Positions 40,981 to 52,980 of a DNA stretch of 64,000 bases are shown piece by piece. Positions within the stretch are counted from its first letter, which is position 1. Each line of letters opens with the position of its first letter. Position numbers and translations under genes: made by a program. The stretch lies in NCBI RefSeq assembly GCF_910589235.1, contig NC_060961.1:941001-1005000 (forward strand), read 5' to 3'. Below the pieces are notes generated by a model. The model saw only the letters and a program-made list of their open reading frames with translations, was not told the DNA's origin and ran no database searches. The DNA is from Vespa crabro (Eukaryota; Arthropoda; Insecta; Hymenoptera; Vespidae).

Positions 40981-41356
40981 CTAAAAGTATATACTTGAAT
41001 TATGCCTGGATTGCTACAGTATATAATATTGTATTAAGTTGGTCTAATTTTCAGAAAAAAAAAAAAAAAAAATGGCCAATCCAATAATACATCAATAGTT
41101 CCTAGATGATTATAAATAATTAATTGTTATTATTTTTTGAAACTTTTATTTTTTGTTCAGATCATAAAGAAGTTCTTAGGGTTGTAGTTTTATAACAATC
41201 TGAAAAAGAAAAATTAATTTAAAAAGTTTCGAAGATGAGCAATTGATTTTTAACATTATCTAGAAATTTTTGACCGATTTTCTATTCGCAAAGAAATAAT
41301 TATAATTCGTAAGAGGAAAAAGAAAAATATATATATTTCGTTTTTCTTAAAAACTT

Positions 41357-41358
41357 AG

Positions 41359-41405
<47 letters not shown>
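41357..41405. repeat. (TA)24 microsatellite
   Basis: An uninterrupted TA dinucleotide run of about 48 bases in noncoding DNA. Confidence 0.93.
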
Positions 41406-41406
<1 letters not shown>

Positions 41407-42273
41407 CAGCAGGCGTCGCGTTTCTATTCATAACTTTTTAAATGAACAGAAGTGTTAGAAAAAAGAGAGAAAAAAAGAAAAAACAACTACTGCTCAAAAT
41501 CATGGAAGGCACGCGTGAGCTGATAGAAATGATCGATCGACGATAGTACGTACATGCTTAAGATAGATATTTCTTTTTTTGCTTTCTCTTCTTCTTCTTT
41601 TTTTTTGCGAACATCAATCGCTCCGATTCAATTTTGAATCTATTGCCATAACCTACCTACTTTGTCCTATCATTTTCCAAAAACGCGGAATTTGATGTAG
41701 TTATAACAAAAAAAAAAAAAAAAAAAAAAAAAAGAAAACAGCAAAAAAAAGCAAAAAAAAGAAAAGAAAAAGAAAAAAGTTCGTTCTCGCTTAAACGAAA
41801 ATTATCTATATTCAGGATTTTTCGTTCACGCTGATCGATCAGTCATTCGATATTGACAGATTCGACGAGATTTTTACTGGAAGATTTCTTTTTTTTTTGT
41901 GATCGGTCAATTTACTTTTGCTTGTGAACATGTCAAAAAAAAAAAAAAAAAGAGACAAAATGGAAAAAGAGATAAAAAAAGGGACAATCTTGAACAATTG
42001 TTTATTTTAATGTTAATTATAAATGTTAATTATAATGTAAAATAAAGATTTTCTATGATCCATTGATCAGATTTATTTCTGATCTATATTTGTTTTCGAA
42101 CATATTAGTTAAAAAAGACACGTTGGATTTCAAAATGAAAGCATTATTAGAAAAGTTTCAAATGATGGATGTGCGGTTTCTCTTTTAAAATAACTTGTAA
42201 ACTATAAATATGCGTAACTCGTGTTTGTTTAGCTGCATCCAAAAACCGCAATATCCTGATCTATACAAATCAT

Positions 42274-42314
<41 letters not shown>

Positions 42315-44929
42315 CGATGTAGGAACAACTAATATCAGAAGGTGCAATTCGTTGTTGTGACTTTCGAAGATTTAAAGTAAGACGGATCGGTGGGATTTCC
42401 AAAAGGAACACGACAGGAAGATTTTTCAGTCGACCTCGATCCATCATATTCAGCGTTCTAAATTCTTAAGTTAAAAGGAAAAGTAGAAAGTTTGTTGTTA
42501 TCGTTAGTGAACTTTAAAATTTTTAATTCTTCTCTTTTCTTAAAAGGGAATCGGATTTTTCTCGTACAAATGGGCCTTCCTATAATATAGTTGTTTGAAC
42601 ATCGGATAAGTTCAAGAAAATTTGATTCGGTCGCCATTTTTCTTTTCGCATTTCCGTAATGTGAGAATTTCAAAAATAAAGGAAATAATGTTTTACGGTA
42701 AATTGTGATGCTACTTTTAAGAAATATTCAATTCAATTGTAATGTTATTACTACTACGAAATATTCCAAAGTGAACCGATGCTGATTCTTTTTTGAATAT
42801 TAACAGTATCAATACTACGATATTTCGGAAATATTTGAAAAATTCTAAAATAACCAATTTTAAAATATTTAAATTAATTAATATAAAATGATATAAAATA
42901 ATTAATGATTATCCCGTAAACTCGTATATCCGTATTGAAATTTTCTTTGTGTGTGTGTTTTTTTTTCTTTTTGTTTTTTTTTTACGCCATAAAAATATAA
43001 AAATTAGCTCATATCACAAAATAGAAAGTTTTCTAATAAAGAATCTATAATTTCGGGCAAAGCTATAACTGTAATTATAATATAAATTATAATTTAAATT
43101 CGGACCGAACGTTAAATCCTTTTGAGATTGGTCCCTCTCTTTGTGAATTCATCCCTGTATGATTTTGACAAGTAAGGGGTTGCCGAGTACATTGACACAA
43201 GCTATGCAAATTTCATAAGAGACGAACGAGAGAACAAGTTACATATTGGATATATAATTTTTATATTGGACATATGAAATAATTATTTATTATTTATTGT
43301 TTATAGGATAACGTTCGTTATAATTTAATCAGTAAAATACATTATCATATTTATATTAAAATATGATTAAATTTAAAAGCTTGTACGTTCTCTTGCATTT
43401 AATCAAAGATGGACCTACCAAGTTGAAGAAGACAAGAAGAGAAAGAAAAAAAAGAAGAAGAAGAAGATGATGAATAAAAAGAAGATCTTATTTAGTATTA
43501 CGAAGCTCTTTAACAGGTTTGATTTTTCACGCATGCAGGGAAATCTTGTTGTATCGTTAAATACCATACGACGTGATCCGGACGGTGGAGAAAATCAAAA
43601 AAGAACGTCGTGACGAATGTCACAAAGGACACTAGGCTATATCGAATGGTAGCGAAGTCGGTTTTTGTATGGTTTCGTAGGTCGTTTGACAGAAGGGTGT
43701 TCTTCTCTTGGTTGACGAGAAAGAAAGAGAGAGAGAGAGAGAGGGGCAAATGTCGCTTTTGGAGGGTAGTTTCGCTTGGAGTATTACAATAAATCAACGA
43801 ACGAACCGCTTTCCAGGGCTCCACCCTCGCAACTTCTCTACAATATATTCCATACACGATGCGATAATACAACACAAGAGAAACGGCAGTGTCCCTTTCA
43901 TTGTTGTCCAAAGTGGTATCTTGCAAGTATCCTTGATGCGTATGACCTCTGTAAACGATTGTTTTTTCTTACTATTCATTATCCTGATATTTGGAATGGC
44001 AAGTTAAAAATTTTAACAACTTTAACAATTTTAACTTTTACTCATCATTTTTTACATCAATATTATTCAAATGCCATTTCTTCCATTATAAAGATAACAA
44101 CATCTATTATACTCGTCCATTTTTTTTACCTGAAGTATTGTTCGTTCCACGCGGTTTCATTTCTTTCCTTTTCCTTTTTCTTTCTTTCTTTTTTTTTTTT
44201 TTTATTATCTTACAAAGATACACGAAGAATTTGCAGATACGAAAGAAAAAAATAAAACAAAACAAAAGATAAAAAAAAAAAAAAAAGAAAAACAAAGAAA
44301 AGACTAAGGAAAAAAATCAATATAAATATTTATTACACGAAGAGTATTATAAAATTTTTTCTAGAAACAAAATAAATTTATTGTGATACACTATATTACG
44401 AAATTTGCAGCAACAAACATATTCTTTTTAATTGGCTCAAGACCAAAGCATTTATATAACAAAGTCTTTCGTATTTATCGCGTTTCAGGGAACGCATATA
44501 AATTCAACCGAGGGGAGGAGGGAAAGAAATCTACGTAGCTTGAATCAATGGGCATTTGTATTTATGAAAATCTTTCATAAATTTTTTTGTTTTGTATCCC
44601 ATTGTAGTTTCTTTTCTTTTCTTTTTTTTGTCTTCCGAAAGAAATTATGTTCGAAGCTAAGTAAATCTCATCTGATAATATGTAAAACGTACTTTTTTTT
44701 ACATAAAAGGGGCACATTCTGGAGAACCAGTAGTGGGCATGTCTGGGGATTGCAACGCCTCGATCGTACCCCCTCGGTTTTTTCCATCCTCCCCTCTTTT
44801 TCGTCCCTTTTCCCTTCTCCCCATAGCTCTCCCATACAGTTGACTAATTCACGACAAAAGGATCGAGCGTCGTAAACCGAGCCTTCGGCAGGCCCTCCAA
44901 AAGCCCACCACTCGGTTCTTCTTCAAAGC

Positions 44930-44932
<3 letters not shown>

Positions 44933-44981
<49 letters not shown>
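44933..44981. repeat. (CT)n tract near the huckebein promoter
   Basis: About 24 CT dinucleotides lie roughly 100 bp upstream of the predicted TATA box of huckebein. GA/CT tracts of this kind bind GAGA-factor or CLAMP-type proteins in flies; that role here is inference. Confidence 0.85.
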
Positions 44982-44984
<3 letters not shown>

Positions 44985-45073
44985 AATCATCTCTCTTTCT
45001 TTCACCCTTCTCTGGTGCGGTCCATCCAAGGGTACGACCCAATCCCAAGCAAGAGGGTGGGAACTTTTGACGG

Positions 45074-45115
45074 TATATAATCTTTCTCCTGAGAACGAAT
45101 GAAACAGTTAAGTAC
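45074..45115 (+). promoter_or_regulatory. Core promoter of huckebein (TATA plus initiator)
   Basis: A TATATAA box at 45074-45080 is followed about 30 bases later by AACAGTTAAG around 45104-45113, which resembles an arthropod initiator (TCAGT-like). The predicted 5' UTR would be about 280 bases up to the ATG at 45387. TATA-initiator spacing is as expected for a regulated developmental gene. Confidence 0.55.
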
Positions 45116-45317
45116 GAATATTCGTTGTGAACATTTTATTTAAGAAAGAATATATTTAAATTGATAAAGAAATATCAGATTAAGTGTCAGTTATTTTTTC
45201 TTTTTATCGTCGTTTCATTAAAGAGATATAGAAGAAAAATCGTGGAAAAAAAGAAAAGAACGAAGAAGAAAAAAATCAGGGATCAAAATCTTGTAATAAG
45301 TTGTAATCGTTAAAAAA

Positions 45318-45355
<38 letters not shown>

Positions 45356-45386
45356 TACCGTGATATTTCTTAAAATTTAAATCAAG

Positions 45387-46518
45387 ATGGCTGAGAATTT
45401 TTTTCGTCCTTGGACGAACGAGAGTACGAAGAACATAGCGGAAAACAATGCAGAGGAAGAGGACTGCGATAGCATTATATCACTATTAATAGAAGATAAT
45501 AATGCAGAATCACCGTATGAGGGTAATGACGAAAGAAGGAGTAACGAGTCGTTATCCTCAAATGTAGAAAATTCGGCTGAAGAACGAAGTTTGGATCCTG
45601 CACCGAGAAATTCAAATGAATACTTGTCCAGGGATAACGCACGTCCTAATGCGGATCAATTTACAAATGTTACTTCTATCGGCATGATAAATTTTCCACC
45701 TAAAAGCACTGCAAATTTCTTGTCATATTGCCAATTGGATTATCTACGTAACATGAACTTATATCAGCCATCGGAAATGTTTACGATACAGAACATGAAT
45801 GGTACATGTTGGCCATCATCGAGCTTCCTTAACCTTAATGGATTTACCGATCCATGCTGTACCGCCATACCACCGGGAATTCATCATTATGATACACCAA
45901 CAAGTTATACCACGTCCATTGAAAAAGCCGCCGAGTTGGTCAATTTACAAGATGTTGCGGCTAAACAAATAAAAAAATTTCGACCGAAGAAATTTCGCTG
46001 CGAGTATTGCGATGTGGCCTTCAGTAATAATGGTCAACTCAAAGGACACATTAGAATACATACAGGTAAAATCATTATTTGGATAGGCCGTATACGATAC
46101 AATCGATTTGTCGTTAAATTCTCGTAGAAAGTTTCTCATCAGTTTTGTTACTGTTATTATCTTGTTATTTTTTTTTCTTTTTCTTTTTCTTTTTTTTTTA
46201 TGATAGCTAATCATTTATAACACGTTAAAAATTAAATTATGATATCTTTTTGTTACAGGCGAAAGACCATATAAATGTGATACTGTGGGATGTAGTAAAA
46301 GCTTCACACGAAACGAAGAGTTGACTCGACATAAAAGAATCCATACCGGATTAAGGCCTCATATATGTATGCTTTGTGCAAAACGTTTTGGGAGAAAAGA
46401 TCATTTAAAAAAACATACGAGGACGCACGAAAATCGTGATCCATATCACGTATCTGCATCCTCTTTGGATATTTTTTCATCTGGCATAGCTTTTCCATCG
46501 TATCTCTATCGAAAATGA
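45387..46518 (+). CDS. hkb: Huckebein, terminal-gap C2H2 transcription factor
   Basis: Two exons, 45387-46065 and 46259-46518, total 939 nt (312 aa). Residues 6-9 are FRPW, the Groucho co-repressor motif known from fly Huckebein, preceded only by MAENF. The middle is Ser/Asn/acidic-rich. Three C2H2 fingers follow at about residues 203-225, 231-255 and 261-283, with linker HTGERPY and the strongly conserved AFSNNGQLKGHIRIHTG, FTRNEELTRHKRIHTG and FGRKDHLKKH segments. Finger 2 has the wider C-x4-C spacing (CDTVGC). In flies Huckebein patterns the embryo ends and gut invagination under Torso signalling, repressing genes through Groucho; other roles are in glia and neuroblast fate. The intron (193 bp) interrupts the linker after finger 1 at a GG/GC junction in phase 1. 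A decayed copy of the finger exons lies directly downstream. Confidence 0.93.
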
Positions 46519-46581
46519 AAAAAACTCTGATCGATTTGAAAGATTTTACAATCCAACAAGAAAGCAAGTAAGCAAATGAAT

Positions 46582-47160
46582 GAAACTTCGATCAAAGAAA
46601 TTTTATTACGAGTATTCCGATGTGACATTAAGTGATAATCCTAAAGGACACATCACAAGAATACATATAGGTAAAATTATTATTATTAGCGTGTGTACAA
46701 TACGATCGTTTTAATGATTGTAACACAAATAATATCTATATATTGTATTAAGATTAGACATTGATTAGTCGCTGATGACCAATCATTTAACTTTTCATTC
46801 GAGATTTTTCATTTGCATTAATTTTTCATACTTTTTAATATCAATTACATTAACATTTAATGATATAACTTAGTGTTTTATAATCTCTTTAAAATGAATG
46901 AAATAAAATTACGTGATATGTTTTTTGTTTATAGTCGGAAGATTATATGAACTGTAATTCTGAGGGATCTGGCACAAATTTTACTCGAAATGAGAAATTG
47001 AACCCTCTGGTACGTAAAAACGTATTCATACAGGATAAATATATTACGTCATCATTTTCTTTAGATGATCTTCCCTTTAGAATAATTCTGAAGGGAAGGT
47101 CATCTAAAAAGAAAAAAAAAAAGCATACAAGGAGTATTCTTAAGAGTCACGTTGACTCCA
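46582..47160 (+). pseudogene. Decayed tandem copy of the huckebein zinc-finger exons
   Basis: The 46582-46677 block aligns with the end of huckebein exon 1 and its donor site. KFRCEYCDVAFSNNG is matched by KFYYEYSDVTLSDN, then KGHI-RIH-G and the GTAAAAT donor. Both zinc-binding Cys are lost and one codon is missing. A second block at about 46934-47010 matches exon 2 (acceptor TTTATAG, then GTNFTRNEKL against SKSFTRNEEL). The original frame meets a TAA stop after seven codons and the matching frame is shifted. A third block at about 47092-47145 resembles the third finger (DHLKKHTRTH against HLKKKKKKHTRS-like). Promoter and N-terminal FRPW region are not duplicated. This is a nonfunctional relic of a local duplication; neutral decay is inferred. 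Confidence 0.75.
47062..47106. repeat. Near-perfect hairpin inside the huckebein relic
   Basis: The arms TAGATGATCTTCCCTT (47062-47077) and AAGGGAAGGTCATCTA (47091-47106) are inverted complements with one mismatch in 16. The loop itself (TAGAATAATTCTG) continues partly paired. The right arm corresponds to the diverged third-finger sequence. Confidence 0.8.
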
Positions 47161-49492
47161 ATATCCACGGTAATAGTATAAACATTTTGTTGTATGATTA
47201 TTATTAATTATCATACAAAAAAATGTTTATTCTTCGTACTAATCGTCTAGTCTTCCATATAACAATTTTTAATAATAATTTATTTTCATAAAAAGTATAT
47301 ATATGTATATATATATTTATTTATTATAGACGCTGCATAGAAAATGCAGTGAATTAGGCTACATACATAAATACGTGCCCAATATCGATCAGTCGAATTC
47401 ATTTTGTGCCTACAATCTCTAAATATATATTTTAGATCAAATTTTGAGACGAGATTTTAATCAAAACGTTTGTGAAATTTTTTAATTTCTTACGACAGAA
47501 ATATTCGATATATAAAAAAAAAAAAAAGAAGGAAAAAGAAAAAGAAAAAAGATCAAATCATATCAAATTAAATCAATAAAATCAAATTTGAGATCATATA
47601 AAATTAATTGAATTCGAAGATCTAATCAAGATTAACTCTTATAATGTTATAGAAATTTTTACAAGTGGTAAGTCCAAATTCTTTAGTTCAATGGCTTAAA
47701 AAATTACACGAACTTTTTGATCACATTTCGTATAATATATAGCCTGTATATAGATATATTTTATATTTAAATATATTTAATATATATTTAATATATCCAT
47801 ATATATATATATGTATATATATATATTTATATTTAATATAGATATAGATATATTTTATATACATTTTACATTTGTTACTAACGTTTTGATACTAATGTCA
47901 AGTTTTAAAACTAAATCATAAATAAATAATATTTTTACCAAGACCTTCTTGTAAATATCCAATAATAAATATATGCGATATATATATCTGTATATAATAT
48001 AATAACACGACGTGTAAGCAATTTCTTTTTTTTTTTTTTTTTTTTTAGAATTTTTCTATGTACGTTATAATGTATTATATGAAACTTGTTGATCCATTAG
48101 AAATGTATCTTGCCATAATATATTTTATATACCAAACAAGAATAATAGTCTCGATGTTAATATCTTCTAATTTTATTCTTCAAAAGGGATTAAGATATTA
48201 AGAGAGAAATATATTAAGACTGTTAATTGATTATTGTTAATAATAAATAATAAATTGTTATGTTTTATTATAAAGAAAACTTTCTTTTGCCCTTCTTGTT
48301 TTTCCCTTGCACAAAATAAAAAAGGAAACAAAAAAGAAAATAAATATAAATATATATAAAAGGATAAATATGAAAAAACCAAAATAAATATGTAAATAAA
48401 TAAAATCAATTGTAGAGATAAATAGATATAATGCAAAAATAAATAAATAAATAAATAAATAAAAAATGGATAAAAAAATGTTGGCCAATTTTGTCAACCA
48501 TTTTTCTTTTGATCGAATCAAGCATGGCGTCCTAAATAAAGCAACTCGGTTGAAGTGGTTGAAGCACAACCCCTCTCTACTTCGTTGAAGTTACTATCGA
48601 GGGTGACGATATATATGAAGAGGGGAGGAGAAGTCAGTAGGGATGGTGGTTGTGCCCTTTTGCACTTCTGAACGATCGCCTTACCACAAGCAAGCCTATA
48701 TAACCATCCCTTTCTCTTTCGTTTTTTTCTTCATTACAATACGTTTTTATAGGGTGACTCGTGTGGTCGGTTATACGAGTGTTATGGATAGGAGTAAGGG
48801 ATGGAAAAATACGAAGGGTGATGTCTACGACGAGAAAGGGATAAAAAGATCGAAGGAGCAATTAATTTCTCCGTTGGAGTCAAAATTGAATCCCTTTTTT
48901 GATAGATAAATCGATAAAAGATATTATTTATTTTCGATTTATAAACGAATTCGCAGAAAATCATTAATGAAAAGTATAATTCATTTTTTTATTTTTTTTT
49001 ATTTTTTTATATTAAACTTCATTAACTCAAATCATAAAATATATATAGTACATATGTAATATAAGTTCCTCAACTTTTTTTTTCTTTTTCTCTTTTTTTT
49101 TTTTTTCAACAAAATCGCGATCAAATTTAATATCTCCTTTTGAGATAGCACAAAAAACTGTTCTATCGCGGAAAAGAAATAAATAAATAAGTAAATACGT
49201 CGCGAATTGAAGAAATGGAACGGATGTTTCAATTATTGTTGTTGGCGTTGTATGGCGTGTGCGAGGAAAAATTAAGGGGGAAAAAAAAATCTAAGAAGTC
49301 GCGTGATCGTGTTAGAACTAAATGCGTTAGATTTTCACACACTTAGAGATTTACAAGCACGGTAGCCAGCCAAGAGCGAGGAGGACCGAAGAGATAGCAT
49401 CCCTGCTGAGATATTCGTTCAAGCTCGTTGACACCCCCCTACCGTTCTGCAGAAATATGACAGCGAGCCCTCCTAACTTTCTTTCTTCGTTT

Positions 49493-49495
<3 letters not shown>

Positions 49496-49533
<38 letters not shown>
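49496..49533. repeat. (CT)n tract
   Basis: About 18 CT dinucleotides in noncoding DNA downstream of huckebein, followed by another CT-rich block at 49620-49653. Confidence 0.88.
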
Positions 49534-49535
<2 letters not shown>

Positions 49536-49619
49536 GCTCCCAGTCGTTGCTTTAGGGTGAAAACCTTTCCCTTTTCTCACTCTATCTCTCTTTGTCGGTT
49601 GCAGCCTCTTTATCTCTCC

Positions 49620-49653
<34 letters not shown>
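49620..49653. repeat. (CT)n tract
   Basis: A CT-rich run of about 34 bases, ending in TGTCTGTC variants. Confidence 0.85.
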
Positions 49654-49657
<4 letters not shown>

Positions 49658-50709
49658 GTCTCCGTCTATCTTGCTTTCATTCATTCATTCACTATCCTTT
49701 TCTACTCTATACTGATCCATCTGTTCTTCTCTATTCTGCCTATACAATCGACGATATTACACGAGGGTTAAGGTTTAAGCTTATCCACCGAAGCTAAATG
49801 ATAGCTTAAATACACCAAGGATTACATAGATCTGCCTTAATCTTAACAGATTAAGACGATGTACTACTTAGCTTGAGAAGTTTACAATATCATAATAAGA
49901 GGATTTCGAAGGCGTTAGTTTCCTACTTTGACATAATATATATATATATTATTTTATAGTTCAATTCTAGTTATTTATATTATATATATATATATTTCTG
50001 TAATTTTATTAAAAATAATTAATAATTAACAATTAAAAAATAAATGAAAAAAAAGTTATTAATATTAAATGCCACGAAAAGTCATAATATTATTCCAGGT
50101 AGATTTGAACAAGTGTGAGGTCTTATAGATTCACAAAAAAAAAGAAAAAAAAAAAAAAATAAAGAAAAAAACCCCGTAAGATTATGAGAATTAAAACAAA
50201 TAAATCGAATCAATTTATTACATAAACTAGAGGTTAAAATAGAGATTTATAAAATGATAAAGATACGCGAGTGAAAAATTTCTCTTTGAATTGTTATTTA
50301 ATTAATTAAAATTTGTACCGTAATAAATGCGATATATGCGATGTAAATGTTCGATTGAAAGCTTCCCTAAGAGAAATTATGACTGTAATTAACGATCGTA
50401 TTTGTTCTTCTTCTTGTTCTTCTTCTTCTTAAAAAATAAAGAGTCATTTATAATTGACGAATGATGAAAAAAAAAAAAAAGTATTATAAGAATAACCAGA
50501 ATTAGCATGATACCGAAAATTTATCGGCGATCGTAAAAGTAATCTGGTAAAAAGTTTTAACGATTGAAAGAAATCGTTTATATTCTTAAATAGTTGTTTA
50601 AATCGTGTCGAAGCGATGGGACTTACTTCCTTGGATATATTTTGCGAAAATATATCTCATCCCTTCAGGTGTGTGCAACACCCGCGGTGCGTTGACTTCC
50701 TGACGTATG

Positions 50710-50710
<1 letters not shown>

Positions 50711-50749
<39 letters not shown>
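50711..50749. repeat. (CT)n tract
   Basis: About 19 CT dinucleotides. The plus-strand open frame that spans it (50616-51032) is composed of this tract and a GAAGAA-rich tract, and is not considered a gene. Confidence 0.88.
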
Positions 50750-50752
<3 letters not shown>

Positions 50753-51894
50753 ACCTCCTCTCCCTGTCTCTTCACCTATCCCTCATTCTTTCTATATAAA
50801 GTATATACGAGAAATATCCTGGTGTGCACTCCAGGGTGTTAGATGTGTCACATTTGCTTTGAAAAACGACGATGAAATAGAAGAAGAAGGAGAAAGAGGA
50901 AGAAAAAGAAGAGGAAGAGGAACAGAGATATATTCTTTCGCGAAGAGTTCAATTCCATGGATTGAAGGAGGAAGAGGAGGAGAAAGAAGAAGAAGAAGAA
51001 GAAGAAAAAGTTTTGCTTCTTCTGCCTATTAGAATGCTAAACGATTTTTAAACTTTGTTAGAAAAGGACAGTGGTAACGTCCTATCGAATAATATGTCGG
51101 AATAGGTAACACAATAATGACGCAGGGAAACATTTCATGATATACAGGACCACCCGTTGTGACTCCTGGTGAGGTGGAGGATTTAGGTCACTGTTGCATC
51201 CAGGTTTACTGGAACTGCATCACGTCCTCCTTTGATCGAACAACTTCTTTTTACGTCGTTTCATCGTTAGATCTGAATTCCTAATATTTAGACTGACGGA
51301 CGGAAATGGACGGGTCGTTAAAACGTTAAAAGGCGACGAAATTCGATACAACGATGTACTTCTTCTTTTATATTTTCTTTTACGATAAAGGAGAACCAAA
51401 TATCATTCTTCTTTGTATATGATTAAAGGACTCGTAACATTGAATATAAATATTGCGTAACGATCGAATCGATTTTTATCTTTCTTTTTCTTTTATTTTT
51501 TCTACGATAATTTTTCTTTTTTTTTTTTCCCTCGCTACGGCAGATAATTATTTTAGTTACTTAATTGCTTGCCTTTCCCAGGATACGAATGTACGTATTA
51601 CGTTAGTTTTATTTCATCCATTAAATCGCAACAAAATCATTGATTCAAATTACAAAATATGACAATAGAAATGATTGATCGGAATCGTTCATAAAATTGT
51701 TTTCATTCCTTGTAAATTACTCAAATTAATCGAAGTACGACTATTTTAAAATATGTTCGATGATAAGAATTAAAATAAAAAGAGATGTTTTTAATTGGTG
51801 ATCATTGTTTCGTTATTATTTTGATAAATCAGATACATAGATTAAATAGATACAATTAGAAGGCTTATAAAAGCTGAAATGTTCTTAAGAAATG

Positions 51895-51900
51895 TTTATT
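51895..51900 (-). terminator. Poly(A) signal of the venom antigen 5 gene
   Basis: TTTATT on the plus strand is AATAAA in the minus sense, about 90 bases past the stop codon at 51987-51989. Confidence 0.45.
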
Positions 51901-51986
51901 ATTATATCGGTACTATTCGTTTTTCTCGCATAAGAAAATGTTTGCGAATTCGTTTTATCTTAAAACGAATAAAGTTGAATTTCCGT

Positions 51987-52179
51987 TTACTTCTTTTCAT
52001 AAATTGGTTCATTTCCAACATTTCCGGCGGGTCCGTAATTACATACAAGGTAATGACGGTGCCAGCCATTTTCAATATATTTTATACTTCCACAACCAAT
52101 TTCCTTAGTTTTAGCCCAAACCATTTGAGTGTAATGGCCGACTTTATTTAGTTTACTAAACATTTATATTTCATGTTAT

Positions 52180-52244
<65 letters not shown>

Positions 52245-52943
52245 TATTATTAATAAAATGAAATCTATCTTTTGACTTACTTCTTTGGTGATCCGTATTG
52301 ATAATCTTTCACTTCATCTGACCACATTTTGACCATATTAGATACCGACCCGAATGAATCGGCTGTGGTACTTTGTTCGGCTATATTTTGTCCGACTGAA
52401 TATTTTGCTAAAGATTTCATTTTTAACAATATTATTGCCTAATTATTAATATTAATAGATCGATAATTAATATTTATACTTTTTTATTTAACTTACCTGA
52501 ATTCCTACAATTGTCATGACCATAATTACATTGATTAGCCCATACTTGGGCGATTTGAGCTAATTCATCATTCCATACCTATGCGATCAAAAATATATAT
52601 ATATATATATTTTTTCTTTCTATAATCTTTACCTTATAAAACATTTTCTTTTTTTCTTTTTTCTTTTTTTAATTACCAAAGTGTTCATACTCTTCGCTGG
52701 GGGCTGCGGTCCAGGATTACCTCTGGTCTCCAAGCCCCGTGCAACCTTTTGTCTAAATTCATTGTGCTGCTTTAGGATTTCTAATTTCTCTGCTTTCGTT
52801 AGACCACTGGCTTTCACTACGTTTTTACCGCAATTCGGTTTTGTCGACTATGAATAATTTTCGATTAACAATTATTATTCGTAACACACGACAATCGAAT
52901 TACACGCTAGAGATGAAATCATTGAATGATTCGTTAACGTGGC

Positions 52944-52980
<37 letters not shown>

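Larger units (their letters stand above)
35997..45073. other. Long noncoding region upstream of huckebein
   Basis: About 9 kb with no gene I can support. It starts with the 3' UTR of the THAP gene. Most of it is AT-rich with homopolymers and microsatellites. Islands of more complex, less AT-rich sequence occur at about 36780-37080, 38880-39010, 40320-40570, 41500-41560 and 44690-44930, and could be regulatory elements for huckebein. The open frames within it are short, repeat-driven or lack splice and domain support. Confidence 0.5.
46519..51986. other. Noncoding region downstream of huckebein
   Basis: After the huckebein relic (46582-47160) there is no supportable gene up to the venom antigen 5 stop codon. 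AT-rich DNA alternates with CT tracts and with more complex islands at about 48540-48860, 49240-49480, 49745-49870 and 51090-51240, which are candidates for regulatory elements. A TATATAA at about 48697 sits in one such island but has no gene behind it. Confidence 0.45.

Noticed and set aside
43510..44272. Several overlapping open frames of 60-160 codons
   Set aside because: They overlap each other on both strands, include CT/GA and poly(T) tracts, and have no recognisable protein features.
48640..48910. TATATAA box near 48697 with a downstream 88-codon open frame
   Set aside because: The open frame starts upstream of the TATA box and shows no protein features. The TATA match alone is weak in AT-rich DNA.
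50616..51032. 138-codon open frame on the plus strand
   Set aside because: It consists of a CT tract (Leu/Ser repeats) followed by GAAGAA-rich sequence (Glu/Arg). No splice sites or domains support it.
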